A stretch of DNA of 64,000 nt, from positions 62,001 through 126,000 of the forward strand of contig NZ_VTGX01000001.1 in assembly GCF_009729095.1 (NCBI RefSeq), in the 5' to 3' direction. The first letter of the stretch is position 1, and each line of letters opens with the position of its first letter. A program made the translations under genes and the position numbers. Below are positions 1 through 7,528 of the stretch, piece by piece. The stretch comes from Mycolicibacterium sp. CBMA 247 (GTDB lineage: Bacteria; Actinomycetota; Actinomycetes; Mycobacteriales; Mycobacteriaceae). The notes below the pieces were generated by a model. The model was not told the origin of the DNA, ran no database searches, and saw nothing but the letters and a program-made list of their open reading frames with translations.

Positions 1-37
1 CGATGATGCGGTGGATGTGGTCAACGGGTTCGGTCAT
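1..37 (-). CDS. 5' end of an unidentified gene, cut by the window edge
   Basis: An ATG at 37 opens a frame that runs off the left edge (MTEPVDHIHRII...). It is preceded by a strong GGAGG ribosome-binding site and lies 13 nt after the stop of the acyl-CoA dehydrogenase at 51, so it is most likely the next cistron of the same minus-strand operon. Only 12 residues are visible, too few to name a family. Context suggests an enzyme acting on acyl-CoA, but that is inference only. Confidence 0.55.
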   Translation of the reverse strand, partial: MTEPVDHIHRII

Positions 38-50
38 TGGATCCTCCGCA

Positions 51-1247
51 TTACACGAATGCACTCAGGCCGGTGATCGCTCGGCCGACGATCAAGGTAT
101 TCATCTCCCGCGTGCCTTCGTAGGAGTAGATGGCCTCGGCGTCAGCGACGAAGCGACCAACGTTGTGCTCCAGCAGGATCCCGTTGCCACCAAGCAATTC
201 CCTGGCATAGCCGACGGTTTCGCGCATCCGGACGGTGCACCAGGCCTTGGCCAGCGACGAGTGCCGGTCCTCTGCCCGGCCCTCGTCCTGCAGTTGGGAC
301 AGCCGCGCACACAACGACCACGACGACGTGATGTTCCCCAGCATCCGCACCAGCAGATCCTGGACCAGCTGGAAGCCTGCGATGGGCCGTCCGAACTGCT
401 CGCGCTGCAGCGCATAGGCCAACGCGTTCTCATAGGCGCCGCGGGCGCAACCGACCGCCATCCAGGCCACCCCTGCCCTGGTCATCCGCAGCACCTCGGC
501 GGTGTCGCGGAACGAGTTGGCATTCTGCAGCCGGTCCTCCTCGGCGACCCGGACGTCCTCCATCGTGATCACCGCGTTCTGCACGATCCGCAGCGCGATC
601 TTGTCCTCAAGCTTCTTCGTGGAAAACCCCGGAGTGTCATTGGCCACGATGAAGCCCTTCACCTGACCGTCATCGACGTCCTTGGCCCAGATGATGGTCA
701 GATCACCGAAGGTCGCGTTGCCGATCCATTTCTTCTGCCCGTTGAGAATCCAGGTGTCACCGTGGCGGCGGGCGGTCGTGGTGAGCCCACCCGATGCACC
801 GGATCCAACATCGGGTTCGGTGAGGCCGAACGACCCGATCTTCTCGTAGCGTGCCATCAGCGGCAGATACCGCTGCTTCTGCTCGTCGCTGCCGCACAGA
901 TAGATCGAACCCATCGACAGGCCGCCGTGCACCCCGGCGAACGTCGCGACCGATGGATCGGTCCGGCCGAGCTCCATGGCGACCATGCCGTCCAACAGGA
1001 ATGACCCACCGCGACAACCGAATCCGTGATACGGCAGGCCTGCCAGCCCCAGCTGCCGGAACCCGGGCACGATCTCGAACGGGAAGCTGCCCCGCTGCCA
1101 ATGCTGGTTCACCAACGGAGCGACTTCCGAGGTCATGAACTCGCGAACCAGGTGCAGGAACTCCCGCTCCTCGTCGCCCAGCAGCGCCTCCAGATCGTAG
1201 AAGTCGGTGTCGTCGGCCACGGCCGGCATGGCGATCCGCTCGGTCAT
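51..1247 (-). CDS. Acyl-CoA dehydrogenase (glutaryl-CoA dehydrogenase-like subgroup)
   Basis: Predicted FAD-dependent acyl-CoA dehydrogenase of 398 aa, the usual family length. The FAD/substrate-binding motif SFGLTEPDVGSGASG is present near residue 145, followed by the GQKKWIGN segment, the REQFGRPIAGFQ region and the C-terminal LLGGNGILLEHNVGR block. The catalytic glutamate appears to lie in SYEGTREMNTLI near the C-terminus, the position used by glutaryl-CoA and isovaleryl-type enzymes. The chosen ATG has a GGAGGG ribosome-binding site and overlaps the stop of the preceding 38-codon ORF by 4 nt (ATGA), although the open frame extends further upstream. It is the fifth cistron of a fadD-phaC-maoC-sORF-fadE operon. 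The exact acyl substrate cannot be read from sequence. Confidence 0.9.
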   Translation of the reverse strand: MTERIAMPAVADDTDFYDLEALLGDEEREFLHLVREFMTSEVAPLVNQHWQRGSFPFEIVPGFRQLGLAGLPYHGFGCRGGSFLLDGMVAMELGRTDPSVATFAGVHGGLSMGSIYLCGSDEQKQRYLPLMARYEKIGSFGLTEPDVGSGASGGLTTTARRHGDTWILNGQKKWIGNATFGDLTIIWAKDVDDGQVKGFIVANDTPGFSTKKLEDKIALRIVQNAVITMEDVRVAEEDRLQNANSFRDTAEVLRMTRAGVAWMAVGCARGAYENALAYALQREQFGRPIAGFQLVQDLLVRMLGNITSSWSLCARLSQLQDEGRAEDRHSSLAKAWCTVRMRETVGYARELLGGNGILLEHNVGRFVADAEAIYSYEGTREMNTLIVGRAITGLSAFV

Positions 1248-1360
1248 GATTGCTTCCCTCCATCGACGTGTCTGAACGCTTCGATCAGCAACCGGCCCAT
1301 GATCCTGGCGTTGACGGCCGGCACGAGTGGCTGCACCTTCTTCGGCTCCGCGGTCATCAT
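1244..1360 (-). CDS. Small ORF of 38 codons nested between maoC and fadE
   Basis: A short frame starting MMTAEPKKVQPLVPAV and ending FRHVDGGKQS. Its ATG overlaps the TGA of the MaoC gene (ATGA) and its TGA overlaps the ATG of the acyl-CoA dehydrogenase (ATGA), so it exactly fills the gap between the two in a coupled arrangement. The peptide has a basic start and one amphipathic stretch around NARIMGRLLIEAF. It has no signal peptide or known motif. The GGAGGG ribosome-binding site of the downstream gene lies inside it. I do not recognise a family. It may be a real small protein or a coupling/leader peptide; chance is possible at this length. Confidence 0.45.
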   Translation of the reverse strand: MMTAEPKKVQPLVPAVNARIMGRLLIEAFRHVDGGKQS

Positions 1361-1809
1361 GGGTAGAGCACGATGACGTCGGCGACACAGGCGGGACGGT
1401 CCTCACCGTCGATTTCGTAGTGCAGCGTGAACACCCCTTCCACGCCAGAGGTCTTCTGCTGGGCACTCATCACCGTGACCACGCCCCGGATCCGAGTACC
1501 CACCCGCACCGGTGCGGGAAAGCGCACCCTGTTGAGCCCGTAGTTCAGCGCCGCGGTCAACTCGCGGATCTGCAGAACTTCGGAGATCATCACGGGCGCG
1601 AGCGAAAGCGTGAGGTACCCGTGGGCGATGGTGCCCTTGAACGGACCCTTGGCCGCGCGCTGCGGATCGGTGTGGATCCACTGGTGGTCACCGGTCGCCT
1701 GGGCGAACAGATCCACCTGATCCTGGGTGATCGCCATCCAGTCGGTGGTGCCGACAACTTGGCCGACCAGCTTCAGCAGATCAGCCGGCTCGTCGAGAAC
1801 AGTTGTCAT
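1357..1809 (-). CDS. MaoC-like (R)-specific enoyl-CoA hydratase
   Basis: A 150-aa single hot-dog-fold protein of the MaoC dehydratase family. The hydratase signature is visible: FAQATGDHQWIHTDPQRA (catalytic Asp and His) followed by GTIAHGYLTLSL. This length and motif match the family that hydrates trans-2-enoyl-CoA to (R)-3-hydroxyacyl-CoA. The ATG at 1809 is preceded by GGGAGG; upstream in-frame codons lack family similarity. It lies 16 nt after the PHA-synthase-like gene. That pairing is informative, because (R)-3-hydroxyacyl-CoA is the monomer that PHA synthases polymerise. Role in fatty-acid oxidation, mycolate-related metabolism or polyester supply is inferred. Confidence 0.88.
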   Translation of the reverse strand: MTTVLDEPADLLKLVGQVVGTTDWMAITQDQVDLFAQATGDHQWIHTDPQRAAKGPFKGTIAHGYLTLSLAPVMISEVLQIRELTAALNYGLNRVRFPAPVRVGTRIRGVVTVMSAQQKTSGVEGVFTLHYEIDGEDRPACVADVIVLYP

Positions 1810-1825
1810 CGCTGGCCTCCCGTGG

Positions 1826-3532
1826 TCAGTGTTCGAGCACGTAGCTCCCCGGTGCGGGTTCCATTGGTTCCATCCCCGCTCCCCCGAGCGTGTCGGGCGC
1901 GGCCTTCCTGTTCCCACTGCGATCGGCGAGCCAGGCGGCGAAATCGGGCCACCAGGAGTCCGGCTGCTTCACTGCGGATTTGAGCCAGGCTTCCGGGTCA
2001 GCCTCGTCGGGGCCGCCGATCCGGTGGCTTGCCTTCGGGTTACCCGGTGGGTTGACCAGCGCGGCGATGTGACCGCTCGACGACAGAGCGAACCGCACCC
2101 GGTCGTTTTCCCTGGCCTTGCGGAGCAACCGGGCCGAGCGATAGCAGGCCTGCCAGGGCGAGATATGGTCGGCGATCCCGGCCACCACATACGTGTCGAC
2201 ATCGAGTGCCGACACATCGACGGGCGTGCCGAGCATGGTGACGGCGCCCGGTGTCACGAGCGAATTGTGCAGGCCCATCAGCACCATGTCCCGATGCAAC
2301 GCAGCAGCCATCCGGGTGGTGTCGGCGTTCCAGTACAGCACGTCGAAGGCCGCAGGCGATTTGCCTTCGACATAGTTGTTGACCCAGTACCGCCACACCA
2401 GGTCATTCGGCCGTAACCAGGCGAACACCTCGGCCAGGGCCCGGCCGTCGAGATACCCCTTGCGTGCCGACAGGGCAATCGCGATGTTGGCCATCTCCTC
2501 GTCGATGGCGGCCGCGGCGAATCCCGCCTTGCGCTGATCGAGCACCGTCACCATGAGCGTCAGTCCGGCCAGTCGGTCGGCTTGTCCGGTGGCGGTCAGA
2601 TGCGACGCCGTCATGGCAGTGAGGATTCCGCCCGAGCAGGACGCCTGCAGGTGTATCCGCTCGCTCACGGCGACCTTCTCGACCGCCTCCAGCGCATCGA
2701 GGATCGCCTGACCGTAGCTGTCGAAGCCCCAATTCCGGTGCTCTGCAGTGGGATTGCGCCACGACATCGCGAACACCTGGTGGCCCTGGCGGACAAAGTA
2801 CTCGATCATGCTGCGGCCTGGTGCGATGTCCATGATGTAGAACTTGTTGATCACAGGTGGCACCATCAGCAGCGGCACCTCGAACACCTCGGCGGTCTGC
2901 GGCGTGTACTGGATGAGCTCGAACACCTCGGTGCGGAACACCACCGCTCCCCCGGTGAGGGCAACCGTCTCACCGAGGGTGAATGCGTCCGAATCCACCA
3001 TCGACGGCACCCTCGGCGCCGACGAGACATCGCCGAGGAAATGCCGGAGCCCGCGAACTGCGCTCTGCCCACCGGTGTTGATCAATGCCTTGTACCCCAG
3101 CGGGTTGATCAACGGGTTGTTGCTGGGCGACAGCCCCTCGGTGAGAACGTCGAGGACGAAGCGCATCCGTTCCCCGTCACGCCAATCCAGATCCGCGTCG
3201 GAGTAGAGCTGGTTGACCGTATCGGTGGCGGCGAGGTAGGCCTGCATCGTGCGTTTCAGCATTGGGTTGCCGGACCAGGCCGGGTCGGCGAATCGCTTGT
3301 CGCCCTTGGCTGGTGCGATATCCGACTTGCCCTCCACGATTTTGACGAGGTCGTGTCCGAGGGCCTTGGCCCGGGCACCTACCGTGCGTGGCTGACGGGC
3401 CAGGTTCAGCGCGAACCGGCTCCACGACGCATTGGGCATCATTCGCTCGGCCATCCCGACGGCCGAACTCGTCAGCAGCAGGTCCAGCGGTGCCGCCAGT
3501 TCGTCGGCTGTGTCAGAGCGCGCAGACGCCAC
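1826..3532 (-). CDS. phaC: Poly(3-hydroxyalkanoate) synthase-like alpha/beta hydrolase
   Basis: A 568-aa protein with class I/II PHA-synthase architecture: an N-terminal PhaC domain and a C-terminal alpha/beta-hydrolase domain. The lipase-like box is ASCSGG, with cysteine as nucleophile as in PHA synthases. The hallmark blocks LRPNDLVWRYWVNNY and WNADTTRMAAALH are present, the aspartate lies in VVAGIADHISPW, and the catalytic histidine in SSSGHIAALVNPP. It starts at a GTG (3532), 4 nt after the stop of the acyl-CoA synthetase, with GGAGGG upstream; the longer frame overlaps fadD. Enzymes of this family polymerise (R)-3-hydroxyacyl-CoA into intracellular polyester. The activity in this organism is an inference; an acyltransferase role is an alternative. 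Confidence 0.82.
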   Translation of the reverse strand: MASARSDTADELAAPLDLLLTSSAVGMAERMMPNASWSRFALNLARQPRTVGARAKALGHDLVKIVEGKSDIAPAKGDKRFADPAWSGNPMLKRTMQAYLAATDTVNQLYSDADLDWRDGERMRFVLDVLTEGLSPSNNPLINPLGYKALINTGGQSAVRGLRHFLGDVSSAPRVPSMVDSDAFTLGETVALTGGAVVFRTEVFELIQYTPQTAEVFEVPLLMVPPVINKFYIMDIAPGRSMIEYFVRQGHQVFAMSWRNPTAEHRNWGFDSYGQAILDALEAVEKVAVSERIHLQASCSGGILTAMTASHLTATGQADRLAGLTLMVTVLDQRKAGFAAAAIDEEMANIAIALSARKGYLDGRALAEVFAWLRPNDLVWRYWVNNYVEGKSPAAFDVLYWNADTTRMAAALHRDMVLMGLHNSLVTPGAVTMLGTPVDVSALDVDTYVVAGIADHISPWQACYRSARLLRKARENDRVRFALSSSGHIAALVNPPGNPKASHRIGGPDEADPEAWLKSAVKQPDSWWPDFAAWLADRSGNRKAAPDTLGGAGMEPMEPAPGSYVLEH

Positions 3533-3536
3533 GGTG

Positions 3537-5039
3537 CTAGCCCTCCTCGTCCGGCGGCGGTTTGACTTCCCGGCGCAGCACCTTGCCCGTCGGTCCGGTG
3601 GGCAGGCTGTCGACGAACCAGATGCGGCGCGGGTACTTGTAGGCAGCCACGCGTTCCTTCGCGAACTGGCGCAGCTCTTCCGCGCTGACCGCGGCACCGT
3701 TCTTGAGCATCACCGCGGCGCCAACCTCCTCGCCCAGTGAGTCGTGCGGCATCCCCACCACGACCGCCGCGGCAACCGCGGGGTGCTCGCGCAGCGCCTC
3801 CTCGACCTCGCGGGGATAGACGTTGTAACCGCCGCGGATGATCAATTCCTTCTTGCGGTCGACCACGTAGTAATACCCATCGGCGTCGACGACGCCGATG
3901 TCGCCGGTCGCGAACCACCCGTCCCGGATCGCGGCGGCGGTCGCATCGGGCAGGTTCCAGTAGCCCTTCATCACATTGGGCCCCTTCACCTCGATCTCGC
4001 CGCGCGTCCCGGCGGGTACCTCCATACCCGCGTCGTCAACCAGCCTCATCTGCACACCCTCGATCGGGGTTCCGATCGAACCGGCTTTGCGCTGCGTGTC
4101 CGGCTGGTTGAACGACACGGCCGGCGAGGTCTCCGAAAGTCCGTATCCCTCCAGAACGATTGCGTCAAAGGCCTCTTCGAACTCATCGAGTACCGCCACC
4201 GGCATGGCCGCACCTCCGGAGACGCAGATGCGCAGGCTCTCGGTGGCCTCAGGCTGGAATTGTCCCGCTACCGACAGCAATGCCGAGAACATCGTCGGCA
4301 CGCCCTCGAACACGCTCACCCGATCGTGGCTGATCCGCTCTACCGCGCGCGCCGGATCGAACCGGGCCAGCAGGGATAGCGTCGCACCGGCGGAGATCGC
4401 GGCGTTCATGGCACAGGTCATCCCGAACACGTGGAACAACGGCAGGCAGCCGAGCACCACATCGTCTTCGGTCAGCTTGAGCAGCCGCATCACGACGTCC
4501 TGATTGCTGCCGAGGCTGCCGTGGGTCAGCTCCGCGCCTTTGGGCTTGCCGGTGGTTCCCGAGGTGTGCAGCACCACGGCCGTGTCGGTGCCGGCGCGTT
4601 CAACCGGGTCGCCGAACTCGGCGAGGTCGCCGGTCAACCGCCCCAACTCGGCGTCATCGACGAGCCAGAGTTTGGCTTCGGTGGCCTCGGCGGCCGCCGT
4701 CGCGGCAGCGGCGAATCCCGGCGTTCCGATCAGTGCGCGTGCGCCGGTGTTGGAGAGGTAGAAGCCGACCTCGCGGGCTTGCATGAGTGGATTCATCGGG
4801 ATCGCGATGGCGCCTATGCGCCAGATGCCGTAGTACGCGATCGGTGCCATCGCGATGTTGGGCGCCATCACCCCGACCCGGTCGCCGATTCCGATACCGT
4901 TCCGGTGCAACAGCGTGGCCAGTCGCGCGGCCGCGGAGTCCAGTTCGGCGTAGCTCATCACTGCGGTGTCACTGATGAGCGCGGCGCGGTCCGGGACCCG
5001 GCGCGCCGCCCTGACGAGATTGATTGCGAGATTGGACAT
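3537..5039 (-). CDS. fadD: Long-chain fatty-acid-CoA ligase (FadD family)
   Basis: A 500-aa acyl-adenylate-forming enzyme that activates a carboxylic acid with ATP and CoA. The AMP-binding P-loop HTSGTTGKPKGAELTH, the GYGLSETSP motif, the ATGDIGVVDADGYYYVVDRK hinge, IIRGGYNVYPREVEE and the catalytic-lysine region PTGPTGKVLRRE are all visible. The ATG at 5039 gives a typical short-form start (MSNLAINLVRAARR); the longer open frame upstream is non-coding in character. First gene of the minus-strand operon, diverging from the HdeD-like gene across 277 bp in which I see no certain promoter. It presumably supplies the acyl-CoA that the downstream enzymes use. The number of the FadD paralogue cannot be assigned. 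Confidence 0.92.
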   Translation of the reverse strand: MSNLAINLVRAARRVPDRAALISDTAVMSYAELDSAAARLATLLHRNGIGIGDRVGVMAPNIAMAPIAYYGIWRIGAIAIPMNPLMQAREVGFYLSNTGARALIGTPGFAAAATAAAEATEAKLWLVDDAELGRLTGDLAEFGDPVERAGTDTAVVLHTSGTTGKPKGAELTHGSLGSNQDVVMRLLKLTEDDVVLGCLPLFHVFGMTCAMNAAISAGATLSLLARFDPARAVERISHDRVSVFEGVPTMFSALLSVAGQFQPEATESLRICVSGGAAMPVAVLDEFEEAFDAIVLEGYGLSETSPAVSFNQPDTQRKAGSIGTPIEGVQMRLVDDAGMEVPAGTRGEIEVKGPNVMKGYWNLPDATAAAIRDGWFATGDIGVVDADGYYYVVDRKKELIIRGGYNVYPREVEEALREHPAVAAAVVVGMPHDSLGEEVGAAVMLKNGAAVSAEELRQFAKERVAAYKYPRRIWFVDSLPTGPTGKVLRREVKPPPDEEG

Positions 5040-5316
5040 ATCGGCTGGACCACCCCGATTCGTTGATCTTTCAATACTCGCGTTCGGCCGGAAGGTTGTC
5101 GTTGTCACCGGGAACAACACCGACGATCTGACGGTGTATCCGCGAACATCACCACGGCTCGCGCCGACAACTAGGGTGGGCGGCAATGTGCGCTGGAACA
5201 CCATCGCTACACCGACGTTGTAACCACAGACAACTCCAGTGTTATCACCCGGCGAAACAATGAACCGGTGTCGGCCGGAGCGCGCCCGGCACAAACAACC
5301 TATCCCGGGAGTACAG

Positions 5317-5949
5317 ATGACCAGTTCCCGTCCGAATACGGAAAAGCCGCTGGGGTTGTTCGACGAGGCCCTCGACGACCTCGCCGGCTCGACCAAGCAT
5401 TGGTGGCTGCTTCTCGTCACCGGCGTGGCGTGGATCGTGATCGCGATCCTCATTCTGCGCTTCGACTACACGACCGTCGCGGCGATCGCTGTTCTGTTCG
5501 CCGTTTTCTGCTTCGCCGCAGCGGCCAACGAGGTGATGGTGAGCGCGGTGACGCCATCACGCGGTTGGCGCATTCTGCACGGGCTGCTCGCAGTCCTGTT
5601 CATCGTCGTGGGGATCTTCGCGTTCATCCGGCCCGACGACACCTTCGTCGGCCTGGCCGCGATCATGAGTTTCTACTTCATATTCCGGGGCGCATTCGAT
5701 ATCGCCACGGCCTTCAGCGCGAGCCGGGTGCCCGGCTGGTGGGTGCTATTGCTCGTCGGGATCGCCGAGATCTGCCTGGGCTTCTGGGCGGCCGGTTCGT
5801 GGAAGGTCTCCGTCGTGGTCCTCGTGTCGTGGGTGGCGGCAGGCGCTCTCATCCACGGTGTGGGACAGATCAGTACGGCCTTCATGATCCGCAAGGTCAA
5901 CAAGGGTGTCGAGGCGGTTGCAGATCGGCGCACCGCGGCAAGCGCGTAA
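5317..5949 (+). CDS. HdeD-family (DUF308) membrane protein
   Basis: A 210-aa protein with about six hydrophobic segments, beginning WWLLLVTGVAWIVIAILIL near residue 25, and a short charged C-terminus. Paired repeats of transmembrane hairpins are typical of the HdeD/DUF308 family, named after an E. coli acid-stress protein; the molecular role is not known. ATG 5317 has a GGGAG upstream; a longer frame starts at 5239 but lacks a site. It diverges from fadD and stands alone; a pseudogene follows within a few bases. Confidence 0.8.
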   Translation: MTSSRPNTEKPLGLFDEALDDLAGSTKHWWLLLVTGVAWIVIAILILRFDYTTVAAIAVLFAVFCFAAAANEVMVSAVTPSRGWRILHGLLAVLFIVVGIFAFIRPDDTFVGLAAIMSFYFIFRGAFDIATAFSASRVPGWWVLLLVGIAEICLGFWAAGSWKVSVVVLVSWVAAGALIHGVGQISTAFMIRKVNKGVEAVADRRTAASA

Positions 5950-5953
5950 TCGC

Positions 5954-6246
5954 GTGTCCGGACGGCGCGATGAACTCACGCGGCCGATTCCCCGCCGGGT
6001 GTTGAAGGGCCAGCAGCTTCACCACCCGGTGGTGATCCAGGAGGCACTCAAGCGCAACCAAAGCCTTCAACTGCGAATTGCAGACCGTTCCAGCAGTCCA
6101 AGGCCGATCACGACTTTGGAACCCAAGAACTGGAACTCAAGACCAACACCGAGCTGACTCGTCAGATTCATCTACTCACAACGGAATTGCACAAGCGATT
6201 CATGAGCCAGGATCCTGGCGACCCCGATGGTCGCCGTGCCTCATGA
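5954..6246 (+). pseudogene. DUF1003-family membrane protein with its membrane core deleted
   Basis: The first part (about 6011-6085) reads QQLHHPVVIQEALKRNQSLQ followed by LRIAD, and the second part (6091 on, a different frame) reads QQSKADHDFGTQELELKTNT and then ELTRQIHLLTTELHKRF. These resemble the N-terminal and C-terminal ends of DUF1003 proteins, which normally flank two transmembrane helices. That central region (roughly 60-90 residues) is absent and the frames no longer match, so the gene is dead. The 3' end overlaps the 3' end of the convergent PucR gene. Family assignment is from memory of the motif pattern. Confidence 0.5.
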
Positions 6247-7528
6247 GCCGGTGGTGGACTTCCAGGGCCAGGCTCAGCTCGGCGACGTCGCGCGGGCGGG
6301 TCAGCGAGCGGCCTGTCCGTTGCTCGATGCGGTGCAGTCGGTAGCGCACCGTATTCGGGTGACAGAACAGGATTTCGCCGGCCGACCGGAGCGATCCGTC
6401 GTTGTCTCGCCATATCCGGAACGTGTCGAAGAGTACGTCACGTTCGCTTGGTGTCAGTTCGTCGAAGCACTCGATGACCGGCGCCACGAGCTTGACCATC
6501 AACTCGGGCGTGCTCACCGCCGCGGTGGCCAATATGGATCCGTCGAACACGGTGACATTCACTCCCGGATCCGGATTGCCGCGCAACGTCACTCGGGCAT
6601 GACGCAATGCAAACGCCGCCTGGCGCAGGTCATCGAATCGTTCACTCACACCGACCCGTGCGGTCGCCATTCGCGACACCAGGCCCAGCACGCCGTCGAG
6701 GTGACCGTCGTCGTGCACATGGACGAGTCCGACCTCCAGGTCTGGCAGCAACCGCCATGCCGAAAAGACGTCCATACAGCGCAGTTTCGACTCTATACCG
6801 GGCAGGGCCGCGGATCCGTGCCGCTCGACCTCGGCGGCGATCACCACGAACGGGCCATCACTGGGCAGACACAGGAGTTCAGCGGCCTCCCACACGCTCC
6901 AGTCGTCGAACGGGCGCGCCTGCAACACCGAATCGATCAACGCCGACTGCTCGACCTGGTTGCGGAGCTGCAGTCTGTTCCGCTCCGTCCGGTAGGCGCT
7001 CGCCATCGCGTTAACCAAAACGTCTTGGGCCGCAAGGATCTTGGCGGTCAGCTCCCGTACCAGGGCTCCATTCGCCGGCGTTAGCTTCGACGCTTCCTCG
7101 ACAGCAGCGGCCCAGACTTCCCGAACGCCGACGCGGTACGACTCCATCAGCGAGGCAAGCGGTACGCCGTCACGTGCTCGCGCCACCCCCAGTTCGGTTG
7201 CAGCGGTCAGCGCGATACCAGCCGGCTCGGCTATCGCGCTGACGATCGGTTTCATGTTCGCCGCGCAGCTCCGCTCAAGCACATCGAACGGCACGAGGTC
7301 GTCCTGGTACGCGCCGACCTCCTGGCTGATTGCCTTGGCAACTTGACTGGCGAGGTCCTCGGCGCGCTCGTCAAGTGCTCGCGCGACCTCGAGGAGTCGC
7401 TGCTGTGTCGCATCCCCTGGCATGCGGGGAAGACTAGGTTTCCGACCCGGCCGCCCACTTGTACCGAGAGGACGAACTCGGTCGTCCACGTTGTTCATGC
7501 GCGATTGCCAATTGGTGGACATCGTCAT
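6200..7528 (-). CDS. PucR/CdaR-type transcriptional regulator (second of a pair)
   Basis: A protein of about 442 aa with the layout of PucR-family regulators: an N-terminal sensory region rich in helices, a degenerate GGDEF-like middle and a C-terminal helix-turn-helix (GEILFCHPNTVRYRLHRIEQ, then DVAELSLALEVHH). The ATG at 7528 overlaps the stop of the upstream PucR gene by 4 nt (ATGA), suggesting translational coupling. ATGs at 7522 and 7498 are alternatives. Family members often respond to purine or aromatic metabolites. No effector can be inferred here, and the target genes are unknown. Confidence 0.85.
   Translation of the reverse strand: MTMSTNWQSRMNNVDDRVRPLGTSGRPGRKPSLPRMPGDATQQRLLEVARALDERAEDLASQVAKAISQEVGAYQDDLVPFDVLERSCAANMKPIVSAIAEPAGIALTAATELGVARARDGVPLASLMESYRVGVREVWAAAVEEASKLTPANGALVRELTAKILAAQDVLVNAMASAYRTERNRLQLRNQVEQSALIDSVLQARPFDDWSVWEAAELLCLPSDGPFVVIAAEVERHGSAALPGIESKLRCMDVFSAWRLLPDLEVGLVHVHDDGHLDGVLGLVSRMATARVGVSERFDDLRQAAFALRHARVTLRGNPDPGVNVTVFDGSILATAAVSTPELMVKLVAPVIECFDELTPSERDVLFDTFRIWRDNDGSLRSAGEILFCHPNTVRYRLHRIEQRTGRSLTRPRDVAELSLALEVHHRLMRHGDHRGRQDPGS

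Noticed and set aside
3483..3918. Extended upstream start of the PHA-synthase frame to 3697
   Set aside because: It would overlap fadD by 160 nt, whereas the GTG at 3532 has a good ribosome-binding site just after the fadD stop.
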